DNA of 64,000 nt. It comes from Thalassolituus sp. UBA674 (lineage in GTDB: Bacteria; Pseudomonadota; Gammaproteobacteria; Pseudomonadales; Oceanobacteraceae). The position numbers were made by a program, and so were the translations under genes. The stretch lies in contig DBNK01000007.1 of NCBI GenBank assembly GCA_002298335.1, positions 35,365-99,364 of the forward strand, given 5' to 3'. Shown here piece by piece: positions 8,929-16,650 of the stretch; within the stretch, counting starts at the first letter, position 1; the number at the start of each line of letters is the position of its first letter. The notes under the pieces are model-generated. The model was not told the origin of the DNA and did no database searches. It saw nothing but the letters and a program-made list of their open reading frames with translations.

Positions 8929-9519
8929 TTATTCAATGAAGTAGAAGCCACTCTCCGGACTGCCGGATTCCGACTCCACCCGGTCACGCTGGGATGCGGC
9001 AAAATGCTGCACCGAGCGGGCACCGAGCGGCACCCGGCAATCGACGTTGAAGCGCTGGCTGTCACGGGTCTGCAGACAATTGCGGAAGCCCTGATCGATG
9101 GTCATCTCGAGGATGGTTTCGACACTGCCATCGGCCATGAACTCGGTCGAGACCACACGGGCACCGTGAATGGAGGTTTCCACATAGGTACGGAAGCGGT
9201 CGTTCTGCACCACCATGTCACTGACACTGGTGCTGCCCTGAATCGAGGTTCCGTACACCCGCTCCGCCATGGCACGGTAAGCATCCAGTTTGGACGCACG
9301 TATCGCCATCAGACGTTTCTGTGTCGCGGACTGCTCCGATGACTCATTGGTAGCGCCATAACCAACCACTCTCAGCACCATGGGAGCCACCGGGTCAATT
9401 TCCTGCTCAACCGGCTGGAAAAATTCCTCAGGAGACTCAACGCCAGCCTGTTCATCCATGACGGAAGCGCATCCTGTTAACAGCAGAACGGCTCCGGCTG
9501 TCAGTACTTTGTGTTTCAT
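8929..9519 (-). CDS. flgP: Flagellar outer-membrane lipoprotein FlgP (LPP20 family)
   Basis: The 196-residue product has a lipoprotein signal with lipobox LLTGC and lipidated Cys17. The following residues (ASVMDEQ) carry no Asp at +2, so outer-membrane sorting is expected. The core LPP20-like domain contains the TQKRLMAIRASKLDAYRAMAERVYG segment near residues 66-90, a hallmark of FlgP and related lipoproteins. In Vibrio and Campylobacter FlgP forms part of the outer rings of the motor. FlgO, usually next to it, is missing here. The gene lies upstream of flgT on the same strand with 15 bp between them. Confidence 0.8.
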   Translation of the reverse strand: MKHKVLTAGAVLLLTGCASVMDEQAGVESPEEFFQPVEQEIDPVAPMVLRVVGYGATNESSEQSATQKRLMAIRASKLDAYRAMAERVYGTSIQGSTSVSDMVVQNDRFRTYVETSIHGARVVSTEFMADGSVETILEMTIDQGFRNCLQTRDSQRFNVDCRVPLGARSVQHFAASQRDRVESESGSPESGFYFIE

Positions 9520-9588
9520 ACATTTCTCCGCAGAGATGGGTCTGTTTGTCAGGCTATCGGCTGCGGAAGAAAAATATTGAGTGCAAAT

Positions 9589-10491
9589 TTACATCGGACG
9601 GCGCACCAGCAACTGCCCGACCCAGAGATCAAAACGCCGGTGCCACTGATACAGACTGAGTCCCGCCAGCAGCAGGAAGACACCACTCAGGGTGGTCGAC
9701 TGCAGCGTCTCATCGTGCAGCAGAAAGCCCCACATCAGCGCCAGCACCGGTGCCATCAGGGTAATCAGCATCACCCGGGCCGTCGGTAGGTTACGCAGAA
9801 TGTAAAAGTACAGCAGGAACGCCAGCAGCGAACCGAACAGGATCAGGTAACCCAACCCGGCCACCGCCGCCAGAGGCCACACTTCAGGCCAATGAAAGCC
9901 GAACAGGGGCACCGTCAGCAGGTAAAAAAACGAAGATACCCAAAGGGTGCCACTGGTCTGTACCACAGGATGAACATCGGCATTGATGCGCTTGACCCAG
10001 ACACCGCTGAAGGCAAACAGCAGCGTGGACAGGAAGCTGCCGAGAATGCCTTTCCAGGCCATGGCATCAAACGAAATGCGACCGGATACCACCAGCGTCA
10101 GGCCCGACAGCGCGATGACCAGCGCCAGAATCCGCACCGGGGTCAGCTCTTTCTCACGCAGCCAGAAATAGGCAATGGCGCCCGATAACATAGGCGTCAG
10201 ACCGTATATCACAGAGATCAGACCCGACGGAATGTAGGCCGCTCCCCAGTACACGCAGAGCATGGCCCCGTACACGCCGACGCTGCCAGCCAGGTAGCTT
10301 TTCAGGGCGGCGGCAGAAAAGGCCAGACGCTGTCCCAGCAGATAGACCATCGGCAGTGACAGCACCGCACTGCCCCACATGCGCAGACTCGCCGAGGTGT
10401 AAAAATCCAGCCCCTCAAGGGTGAACTGAATCCCCAATGGGGTCGAAGACCAGATAAAAATAACGGCCAGATACGCGCTGAGCAGCTTCAT
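9589..10491 (-). CDS. EamA/DMT-family metabolite exporter
   Basis: The 300-residue product has about ten hydrophobic segments and two EamA repeats, starting with MKLLSAYLAVIFIWSSTPLGI, the classical DMT N-terminus. Such proteins sit in the inner membrane and export amino acids or other small metabolites using the proton gradient; the substrate cannot be read from sequence. It has no partner gene: flgP lies 69 bp downstream on the same strand. Its leader contains an unusual terminator/antiterminator arrangement (10511-10560), which suggests expression controlled by the exported compound or by translation of a leader. Confidence 0.85.
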   Translation of the reverse strand: MKLLSAYLAVIFIWSSTPLGIQFTLEGLDFYTSASLRMWGSAVLSLPMVYLLGQRLAFSAAALKSYLAGSVGVYGAMLCVYWGAAYIPSGLISVIYGLTPMLSGAIAYFWLREKELTPVRILALVIALSGLTLVVSGRISFDAMAWKGILGSFLSTLLFAFSGVWVKRINADVHPVVQTSGTLWVSSFFYLLTVPLFGFHWPEVWPLAAVAGLGYLILFGSLLAFLLYFYILRNLPTARVMLITLMAPVLALMWGFLLHDETLQSTTLSGVFLLLAGLSLYQWHRRFDLWVGQLLVRRPM

Positions 10492-10510
10492 ATTTCCTCA
10501 CAATAACCAG

Positions 10511-10560
10511 CGTCCGCAGGCGGCCAACAAAAAAGGCCGCTGAATGCGGCCTTTTTAAGA
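10511..10560 (-). promoter_or_regulatory. Attenuator-like leader of the EamA exporter gene
   Basis: Read on the minus strand, the leader has AAAAAGGCCGC, a 5-nt loop, then GCGGCC followed by a T-run. That is a complete terminator in front of the gene rather than after one. Just beyond the T-run a second GGCCGC (plus-strand 10520-10525) could pair with the same GCGGCC arm and block the terminator. A two-codon minimal reading frame (ATG AAT TAA) precedes the hairpin. The mutually exclusive pairing is seen in the sequence; regulation is inferred. Confidence 0.5.
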
Positions 10561-10811
10561 AATCTGTTAATTCATCCGTTTCAGATTTCCGGCCACCCTG
10601 CGTTCTGTGCCCAAACCGCACGCATAACAAAGCGCTCCGCAGCGACTGCAGAGGATTTATTCAGACGGTTGTTACAGAAATGCGACATGGAGTATCTGCC
10701 GGAAAATGAGCATCCACGATAAATTCGGCGAAGTTCAAAAGCAAGGCAGAATTTTCAGTATTAGCGTCTAGACTGAAAAAATCGCTTCCAGAACATCCAT
10801 CCGGAGTCCAC

Positions 10812-12428
10812 ATGATCAGACGTTCCCTTATTTCACTGGCGGTTGCTGCCGTATCCCTGCCCGCTTCAGCGGTTCCTTTCATGCCCATGGATGCCCGCGG
10901 GCTGGCGATGGGTAACACAGGTGTCGCCAGTGCAAACCGGGCCCATTCTGCGCATTACAACCCATCCCTGCTGGCACAGGCAGACGCCGAAGACACCTTC
11001 TCACTGCTGCTGCCACAGATAGGTTTCAACCTCGCTGATGAAGAAGAACTGGTCGATCAGGCCAACAGCATCAACGACAACATCGTGCCGCGCTTCGAAG
11101 ATCTGTTCGATGACAGCAGCAGCTCTAACTTCACCTCGGCGGTGGAAGATCTGCAGGCTTCCGCAGAACAGCTGGCGAACACCATCGAAAGTCTGGACGG
11201 CTTCAACCCGTCGACTCAGGCCGAAGCCGAAGCCAAAGCCCAGGAACTGCGCGATGACGCCCAGAACCTGAGCGACAGCCTGGATGTGGTGGATTCTCAG
11301 GTTGACGAGGTAAACACCGTCAGCCGTGACCTGACCGATGCCCTTGATGCCATCTCCGGTGATCCGCTGCGTGCCCGTCTGGGTATTGGCGGTGCCCTCG
11401 CCTTTACTGGTCACAGTCAGATTGCCGGCGCCATCAGCTTCAACAGCAGCATCAACCTGTCAGGGCGCAGCTTCTTTACCGAAAACGACCAGAACCTGAT
11501 TAACGCCTACGGCCAGGCCGCGTCCGGCTATATCGATGCGGTTCAGGGTGTGCCGGATGGCGTACTGACGCTGGCCGATGACGTTGAGGCCGGTACCGCC
11601 ACCGAAGCTCAGGCAACCCAGCTGCAGACGACCGTCGACAACGTTGCCAACTATACGTCTGACCCGATTGAAGCCGCTGGTGGCACCTTCAGTATTCTCG
11701 ATGGCGGTCAGCTGTCTGCTGCCGCGGAAGATCCGGAGCTGGATTCTTATGTTCAGGTCGTCGGTATCGCCGTGTCCGAACTGGGAGTCAGTCTCGCCCA
11801 CGAATTCAATATCGACGGCCGCCGCTTTGCCGTGGGTGTGACTCCGAAAATGCAGTCGATTGAAACCTTCCACTTCGTCAGTGAGATGGACTCAGAAGAA
11901 GACATCGATGAAGACGATTTTGAAGACAGCCGTTCCAGCTACACTCACTTCAACCTGGATATCGGCGCCTCCTTCTACGTTGATGATCAGCGTAAATGGC
12001 TGGTCGGTGTGATGGCCAAAGACATTATCGGTCAGAGCTTTGACCTCGCCGACGCGCCGATTCAGGGCAGCCGCACCAACGCCGTTCTGGAAGGTGGCTC
12101 GCTGTCCCTGTCACCGAAAATCCGTGCTGGTGTGGCCTACAAAGCGCGCCGTTTCGATGTTTCAGCCGACCTTGACCTGACCGAGAACGATCCTGTGGCG
12201 TTTGAGAAACCCACCCAGTATGCCTCAGTGGGTGCGGAATGGCGTCCGGTGCGTTTCTTCCAGCTGCGTGGCGGTCTGCGCACTAACCTCGCTGGTGACA
12301 ACAATGTGGTGTCCCTCGGCGCCGGTCTGTCCCCATGGGGTGTGCACATGGACCTCGCTATCATGAGCGACATTTCCAAACCGGAAAAAGAACTGGGCGC
12401 CGCACTGGAAACCGGCTTCTACTTCTGA
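10812..12428 (+). CDS. TraF-family outer membrane beta-barrel protein
   Basis: The 538-residue product has a signal peptide ending near Ala20 (LPASA) and the FPMDARGLAMGNTGVA / AHYNPSLLA pattern typical of the chromosomal TraF-like family (PF13729), a FadL/PorV-like barrel type. Residues about 45-180 are rich in Asp, Glu, Ala and Gln and look alpha-helical or coiled-coil, an insert before the barrel strands. The C-terminus ends in aromatic LETGFYF, suiting beta-barrel assembly. Despite the family name there are no conjugation genes nearby, so the F-plasmid TraF role should not be assumed. It is monocistronic and ends at a strong terminator. Its substrate or role is unknown. Confidence 0.75.
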   Translation: MIRRSLISLAVAAVSLPASAVPFMPMDARGLAMGNTGVASANRAHSAHYNPSLLAQADAEDTFSLLLPQIGFNLADEEELVDQANSINDNIVPRFEDLFDDSSSSNFTSAVEDLQASAEQLANTIESLDGFNPSTQAEAEAKAQELRDDAQNLSDSLDVVDSQVDEVNTVSRDLTDALDAISGDPLRARLGIGGALAFTGHSQIAGAISFNSSINLSGRSFFTENDQNLINAYGQAASGYIDAVQGVPDGVLTLADDVEAGTATEAQATQLQTTVDNVANYTSDPIEAAGGTFSILDGGQLSAAAEDPELDSYVQVVGIAVSELGVSLAHEFNIDGRRFAVGVTPKMQSIETFHFVSEMDSEEDIDEDDFEDSRSSYTHFNLDIGASFYVDDQRKWLVGVMAKDIIGQSFDLADAPIQGSRTNAVLEGGSLSLSPKIRAGVAYKARRFDVSADLDLTENDPVAFEKPTQYASVGAEWRPVRFFQLRGGLRTNLAGDNNVVSLGAGLSPWGVHMDLAIMSDISKPEKELGAALETGFYF

Positions 12429-12454
12429 CCCCGGACGCAACGCGCTACACTGAA

Positions 12455-12488
12455 CCACGCCTGTCCTGACGACAGGCGTGGTTTTTTT
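12455..12488 (+). terminator. Rho-independent terminator after the TraF-family gene
   Basis: An 11-bp perfect stem (CCACGCCTGTC, 12455-12465, with its complement at 12471-12481), a 5-nt loop and seven T residues. It ends only 19 bp before the cca start codon, so cca transcription must begin within or very near it, or read through it. Confidence 0.9.
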
Positions 12489-12507
12489 ATACCCGGAGAT
12501 TCACCTG

Positions 12508-13740
12508 GTGAAGATATATCTGGTCGGCGGCGCCGTCAGAGACCAATTTCTGCAACGACCGGTCAAAGACAATGACTGGGTGGTCACAGGAGCGACCGCG
12601 CAGGACATGCTGGACCGTGGCTACCGTCAGGTCGGCTCAGACTTTCCGGTTTTCCTGCATCCGGACAGCAAGGAAGAGTACGCCCTTGCCCGCACCGAAC
12701 GGAAAAGTGGCAAAGGCTATCAGGGCTTTATCTGTGACTTCTCACCGGACATTACCCTCGAAGAAGACCTGCAGCGCCGCGACCTGACCATCAATGCCAT
12801 GGCACAGGCACAGGACGGCACTTTAGTTGACCCATACGGCGGTCAGCGTGATATCAGAGAGCGCCTGCTGCGCCATGTGTCATCCGCATTTGCCGAAGAC
12901 CCGCTACGGGTACTCAGGGTTGCGCGTTTTGCCGCCCGCTTTGCTGATCTTGGTTTCACCGTCGCGCCGGAAACCATGAGCCTGATGCAACAGATGGTAG
13001 CCGCCGGGGAGCTTGAACACCTGGTGCCGGAGAGAGTCTGGACCGAAACCAGCCGCGCTTTAGGTGAGGCCCGCCCTGATGTGTATATTCAGGTGCTGCG
13101 TGATTCCGGCGCACTGGCGGTCTGGTTTGAAGAAATTGCCGCCCTGTTCGGCGTGCCGCAGAACCTGCAATGGCACCCGGAAGAAGACACCGGCGTACAT
13201 ACCCTGATGGTTCTGACCCAGGCTGCAAGGCTGTCCGATGACATTAACGTACGCTGGGCCGCCCTGCTGCATGATCTCGGCAAGGCAGCGACGCCAGAAA
13301 ACCTCTGGCCGGAACATCCCGGTCACGAAGAAGCCGGAATGGCCAGGGTCAGGGCACTCTGCACCCGCCTGAAGGCCCCGAACGATGCCCGTCAGCTGGC
13401 GCTGCACGCGTGCGAATTCCATGGCCGGGTACACCGTATCCGGTCTTCATCCGGAGCGGCGATTCTCACTCTGTTTGACCGTCTGGATCTCTGGCGCCGT
13501 CCGGAATCTCTGGAACCGCTGCTGCTGGTGTGTACGGCGGATGCCCGGGGACGCCCGGGGCATGAAGACGAGCCCTACCCGCAGGCGGCCTTCTGCCGTG
13601 AGGCCTTACAGGTCGCTCTGGAAGTCACGGCAAAACAGATGATGGCTCAGGGGCACAAGGGCGCGGAGATACGTACGGCACTGGCCAATGCCAGGGCCGC
13701 ACGTCTGGATGAATGGCTGGCGGAGAAAAATCCGTCCTGA
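12508..13740 (+). CDS. cca: Multifunctional CCA-adding tRNA nucleotidyltransferase
   Basis: The enzyme adds or repairs the 3'-terminal CCA of tRNAs. The 410-residue product starts with GTG at 12508, giving the family N-terminus KIYLVGGAVRD; the frame is open further upstream but only through the terminator. The nucleotidyltransferase GGAVRD motif (residues 6-11) and the DND carboxylate pair near residues 20-23 are present. RRDLTINAMA and EDPLRVLRVARFAAR follow. A C-terminal HD domain (LLHDLGKAATP) marks the gammaproteobacterial multifunctional form with 2',3'-cyclic phosphodiesterase and phosphatase activity. It abuts convergent folK with no spacer. Confidence 0.96.
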   Translation: MKIYLVGGAVRDQFLQRPVKDNDWVVTGATAQDMLDRGYRQVGSDFPVFLHPDSKEEYALARTERKSGKGYQGFICDFSPDITLEEDLQRRDLTINAMAQAQDGTLVDPYGGQRDIRERLLRHVSSAFAEDPLRVLRVARFAARFADLGFTVAPETMSLMQQMVAAGELEHLVPERVWTETSRALGEARPDVYIQVLRDSGALAVWFEEIAALFGVPQNLQWHPEEDTGVHTLMVLTQAARLSDDINVRWAALLHDLGKAATPENLWPEHPGHEEAGMARVRALCTRLKAPNDARQLALHACEFHGRVHRIRSSSGAAILTLFDRLDLWRRPESLEPLLLVCTADARGRPGHEDEPYPQAAFCREALQVALEVTAKQMMAQGHKGAEIRTALANARAARLDEWLAEKNPS

Positions 13741-14247
13741 TCAGCCACTGACGTTCAGCAAAGGCTGCCAGACCAGGTCGCAAGGCTCCAGTATCTGCCC
13801 CTGAATACGGGGCAGATAGGCACGGAATGGCTGACCCGTCTGCGGGCAGACACCATCCGGAATCAGATCCAGCAGCGGCCGCAGCACAAAGGCAAACTGA
13901 TGCACATCCGGGCGTGGCAACTCAATGCCCTGATGCGCACCGGTGAGATCACCGAATAACAGAATATCGATATCCAGTGCCCGGGATGAGAATTTCGCGG
14001 CATCCGCCTCACGCCCGAACTCAGTTTCAATCTGCTTCAGGCACAGATTCAGTTCCGCCAGGGTCAGGCTGGTTTCCACTTCCGCCACCAGATTAATGAA
14101 TTCCGGTCCGTCAAAACCCATCGCCGGAGAGCGGTACCCAGGCGACAACCGCAGAATGGTCAGTGCCTGTGCCAGACGTGTAAGCCCTGCAGGAATGTTC
14201 CTCAGGGGCTCAATGTTGGCACCGATACCGAGAAAAACGCGGGTCAT
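13741..14247 (-). CDS. folK: 2-amino-4-hydroxy-6-hydroxymethyldihydropteridine pyrophosphokinase
   Basis: FolK transfers pyrophosphate from ATP to 6-hydroxymethyl-dihydropterin in folate synthesis. The 168-residue product begins with VFLGIGANIEP. It shows the GFDGPEFINLV-type segment and the conserved RALDIDILLFGD signature near residues 88-99, followed by PRPDVHQFAFVLRPL. It is coupled to folB by a one-base TGATG overlap, placing two consecutive folate-pathway steps in one operon. Its stop codon touches the stop of convergent cca, leaving no room for a terminator between them. Confidence 0.94.
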   Translation of the reverse strand: MTRVFLGIGANIEPLRNIPAGLTRLAQALTILRLSPGYRSPAMGFDGPEFINLVAEVETSLTLAELNLCLKQIETEFGREADAAKFSSRALDIDILLFGDLTGAHQGIELPRPDVHQFAFVLRPLLDLIPDGVCPQTGQPFRAYLPRIQGQILEPCDLVWQPLLNVSG

Positions 14248-14603
14248 CAGAACTCGTCCCCACGTTCAATGCGCAGCCCCACAGCTCTGGCCTGAGGCAC
14301 AACAGCAGGTTTCTCCACCTGAATACTGAGCCACGGCATGCCAAACTCCTGCATCAGGCTGTCGGCCAGCCGGTCGAGCAGAGATTCCAGCAGCTGGAAG
14401 TGCTGTTCACGCACAAAACGTTCAACAAACTCCGCCACGGCCTGATAGTTAAGGGCATGCATCAGGTCATCGGTCTGGGCTGCAACGCGGATGTTCCACG
14501 CCATTTCCAGATCAAATACCAATGGCTGACGGACCTGTTTTTCCCAGTCGTAGACACCGATGACGGCGTCGACTTCAAGCCCTTTGATAAATACCTTATC
14601 CAT
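14247..14603 (-). CDS. folB: Dihydroneopterin aldolase
   Basis: FolB cleaves 7,8-dihydroneopterin to the hydroxymethyl pterin used by FolK. The 118-residue product starts MDKVFIKGLEVDAVIGVYDWEK, the standard FolB N-terminus with the catalytic-region tyrosine and glutamate. A GTG two codons upstream (14609) is an alternative start. The C-terminal PWLSIQVEKPAVVPQARAVG segment is also typical. The start lies inside the end of tsaD, so the tsaD-folB-folK set on the minus strand is translationally linked. Confidence 0.93.
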   Translation of the reverse strand: MDKVFIKGLEVDAVIGVYDWEKQVRQPLVFDLEMAWNIRVAAQTDDLMHALNYQAVAEFVERFVREQHFQLLESLLDRLADSLMQEFGMPWLSIQVEKPAVVPQARAVGLRIERGDEF

Positions 14604-15648
14604 TCTCACTTACCGCCGTTGCTGTGACCGCCGTGAGTTGCGTCAGAGGCCAGCGCGGTACGCAGGCCACCGCCAGCCCCACCTGCTCGCCGGCGCGCAG
14701 CCGCTGGGCACCGGCATAAGCAATCATGGCACCGTTATCAGTACACAGCTCCGGGCGCGGGTAAAAGACCTTACCGCCCTGTTTTTCGGCCATGGCCTTC
14801 AGGCGCTCGCGCAGGGAACGGTTAGCCCCGACGCCGCCAGCAATGATCAGACGGTTCACACCGGTCTGCTCCATGGCACGGCGGCATTTGATCAGCAGGG
14901 TATCCACCACCGCTGCCTGAAAACCGGCCGCGATGTCGGCTTTATCCTGCTCCGCCAGTTCACCATCCACGGCACAATCCAGAATGGTGGTGCGGGTAAA
15001 GGTTTTCAGGCCACTGAAGCTGAAATCCAGACCTGGCCGGTCAGTCATCGGCCTTGGGAATTTAAAGCGTTCAGCATCACCCTGCTCTGCGATGCGGCTG
15101 AGGTGTGGGCCGCCCGGGTATGGCAGCCCCATCATCTTGGCGGCTTTATCAAAGGCTTCACCGGCCGCGTCATCGAGGGATTCACCGAGCAGGCTGTATT
15201 GGCCAATGCCATCCACCTGCACCAGCTGGGTATGACCACCGGAAACCAGCAGGGCAATAAAGGGAAAATCCGGCGACTCGTCTTCCAGCATCGGCGCCAG
15301 CAGATGGCCTTCCATATGATGCACACCCAGCGCCGGAATCCCCAGCGACCAGGCCAGCGAGCGGCCCAGACAGGCACCGGTCAGCAAAGCGCCCACCAGC
15401 CCCGGACCGGATGTGTAAGCAATGCCATCGAGCTGTTTCAGAGTGACACCGGTCTCACCCAGTACCTGCCTGATCAGCGGCAGCCCCTTACGCACATGAT
15501 CGCGCGAGGCCAGCTCAGGCACGACACCACCGTATTCCGCATGCACCGCAATCTGGGAATACACCTCGTGCGCCAGCAGGCCGCGCTCTGTATCGTACAG
15601 AGCAATTCCGGTCTCATCGCAGGAAGTTTCCAGTCCCAGAACCAGCAT
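14596..15648 (-). CDS. tsaD: tRNA N6-adenosine threonylcarbamoyltransferase TsaD
   Basis: TsaD transfers the threonylcarbamoyl group onto A37 of ANN-decoding tRNAs together with TsaB and TsaE. The 350-residue product has the diagnostic start LVLGLETSCDETGIALYD. The metal-binding HMEGHLLAP motif is near residues 111-119, and the SGGHTQL nucleotide-binding loop and the IAGGVGANRSLR and ELCTDNGAMIAYAG stretches follow. It is divergent from rpsU, a conserved arrangement in gammaproteobacteria, and shares its 3' end with the folB start. Confidence 0.97.
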   Translation of the reverse strand: MLVLGLETSCDETGIALYDTERGLLAHEVYSQIAVHAEYGGVVPELASRDHVRKGLPLIRQVLGETGVTLKQLDGIAYTSGPGLVGALLTGACLGRSLAWSLGIPALGVHHMEGHLLAPMLEDESPDFPFIALLVSGGHTQLVQVDGIGQYSLLGESLDDAAGEAFDKAAKMMGLPYPGGPHLSRIAEQGDAERFKFPRPMTDRPGLDFSFSGLKTFTRTTILDCAVDGELAEQDKADIAAGFQAAVVDTLLIKCRRAMEQTGVNRLIIAGGVGANRSLRERLKAMAEKQGGKVFYPRPELCTDNGAMIAYAGAQRLRAGEQVGLAVACVPRWPLTQLTAVTATAVSENG

Positions 15649-15750
15649 AGGGGGGTGTCCTCATTCGTGTGCAGGGTTGATCAGACTGCGGATGATACTG
15701 GCCCCAGACCACCCATACCAGCCGTTGTGCAATTTATCGTCGAAAGCACT

Positions 15751-15779
15751 TTGCATTATCAGATCAAAGGCTATAAAAT
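15751..15779 (+). promoter_or_regulatory. Sigma-70 type promoter for rpsU
   Basis: TTGCAT (15751-15756) and TAAAAT (15774-15779) are separated by 17 bp, a good -35/-10 match on the rpsU side of the divergent tsaD-rpsU region. Transcription would start near 15786 and leave about 75 nt of leader. Confidence 0.6.
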
Positions 15780-15862
15780 GCCCGCCCTCTTGCCGGAGCT
15801 GTGCCTGAACGCACGTCTGCCGGAATGAATTTATTACTAACACTTAGCACTTAGGTGATTGG

Positions 15863-16078
15863 ATGCCAGCTGTAAAAGTTAAAGAGAACGAGCCCTTTGA
15901 TATCGCTCTGCGCCGTTTCAAGCGTTCCTGCGAAAAAGCCGGTGTACTGTCTGAAGTACGTCGTCGCGAACACTATGAAAAGCCAACCTGGGTTCGTAAG
16001 CGCAAAGCCGCTGCTGCTGTTAAGCGTCATCTGAAGAAAGTTCAGCGCGAACAGCGCAAGATGACCCGTCTGTACTGA
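15863..16078 (+). CDS. rpsU: 30S ribosomal protein S21
   Basis: The 71-residue, highly basic product matches S21 over its whole length (MPAVKVKENEPFDIALRRFKRSCEKAG and a Lys/Arg-rich tail). S21 sits at the 30S platform near the anti-Shine-Dalgarno sequence and aids initiation. It leads the macromolecular-synthesis operon with yqeY, dnaG and rpoD, so a ribosomal protein, primase and the main sigma factor are linked. Separate levels are achieved by the attenuator at 16598 and by promoters further down. Confidence 0.98.
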   Translation: MPAVKVKENEPFDIALRRFKRSCEKAGVLSEVRRREHYEKPTWVRKRKAAAAVKRHLKKVQREQRKMTRLY

Positions 16079-16110
16079 TCTGATTTCTGTACACAGACAC
16101 TGAGTTGACC

Positions 16111-16554
16111 ATGAGTCTGACCGCTACGATCAAAGAGGCTGTAAAAGCCGCAATGCGCGCTAAAGAAAAAGAGCGTCTTGCGACCCTGCGCCTGATCACG
16201 GCCGAATTCAAGCGCGTTGAAGTCGATGAGCGTATCGAGATCGACGATGAACGTGCACTGGCGATACTCGATAAGATGTGCAAACAGCGCCGTGACTCCA
16301 TCTCTCAATATGAGAGTGCGGGTCGTGACGATCTGGCGACTGCTGAGCAGGCTGAGATTGATGTCATCAGTGAGTTCCTGCCTGCAGCCCTGAGTGATGA
16401 AGAACTCAGCGCTATGGTCAGTGCCGCCATCGCCGACAGCGGTGCCAGCGGAATGCAGGACATGGGCAAAGTCATGGCGATCATCAAGCCACAGGCCCAG
16501 GGTCGTGCAGACATGGCACAGGTCAGCAAGCTGGTGAAAGCTCAGCTGGGCTGA
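16111..16554 (+). CDS. yqeY: GatB/YqeY domain protein
   Basis: The 147-residue product is a stand-alone GatB/YqeY helical domain, the kind of module that contacts tRNA in the GatCAB amidotransferase. Features are LTATIKEAVKAAMRAKEKERLATLRL at the start, EFKRVEVDER, and the C-terminal GMQDMGKVMAIIKPQAQGRADMA segment. A TTG two codons upstream (16105) could also serve as start, but the ATG at 16111 fits the family. The stand-alone protein has no firmly established role. It sits between rpsU and dnaG as in Pseudomonas. Confidence 0.92.
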   Translation: MSLTATIKEAVKAAMRAKEKERLATLRLITAEFKRVEVDERIEIDDERALAILDKMCKQRRDSISQYESAGRDDLATAEQAEIDVISEFLPAALSDEELSAMVSAAIADSGASGMQDMGKVMAIIKPQAQGRADMAQVSKLVKAQLG

Positions 16555-16597
16555 CATTGCACAACCGCTCCCGCTCAGGCGGGAACAGGTTACTTAG

Positions 16598-16639
16598 AAG
16601 CGCCAATGCGTTAACGTATTGGCGCTTTTGTTGTTTTCA
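16598..16639 (+). terminator. Internal attenuator/terminator between yqeY and dnaG
   Basis: AAGCGCCAAT (16598-16607) pairs with ATTGGCGCTT (16618-16627), extended inward to a 13-bp stem with a TTAA loop and followed by a T-rich tail. It corresponds to the classical rpsU-dnaG terminator of E. coli that keeps primase levels far below S21. A smaller CCCGC/GCGGG hairpin lies just upstream at 16570-16583. Confidence 0.85.
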
Positions 16640-16650
16640 GAGATACGTGG

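Noticed and set aside
10812..12428. A conjugation or plasmid-transfer module around the TraF-family gene
   Set aside because: No other transfer, relaxase or mating-pair genes are nearby; the family name alone is not evidence of conjugation.
14560..15828. Open frame of 422 codons on the plus strand
   Set aside because: It lies antisense to tsaD, which has complete family motifs; the frame is a by-product of GC-rich codon structure.
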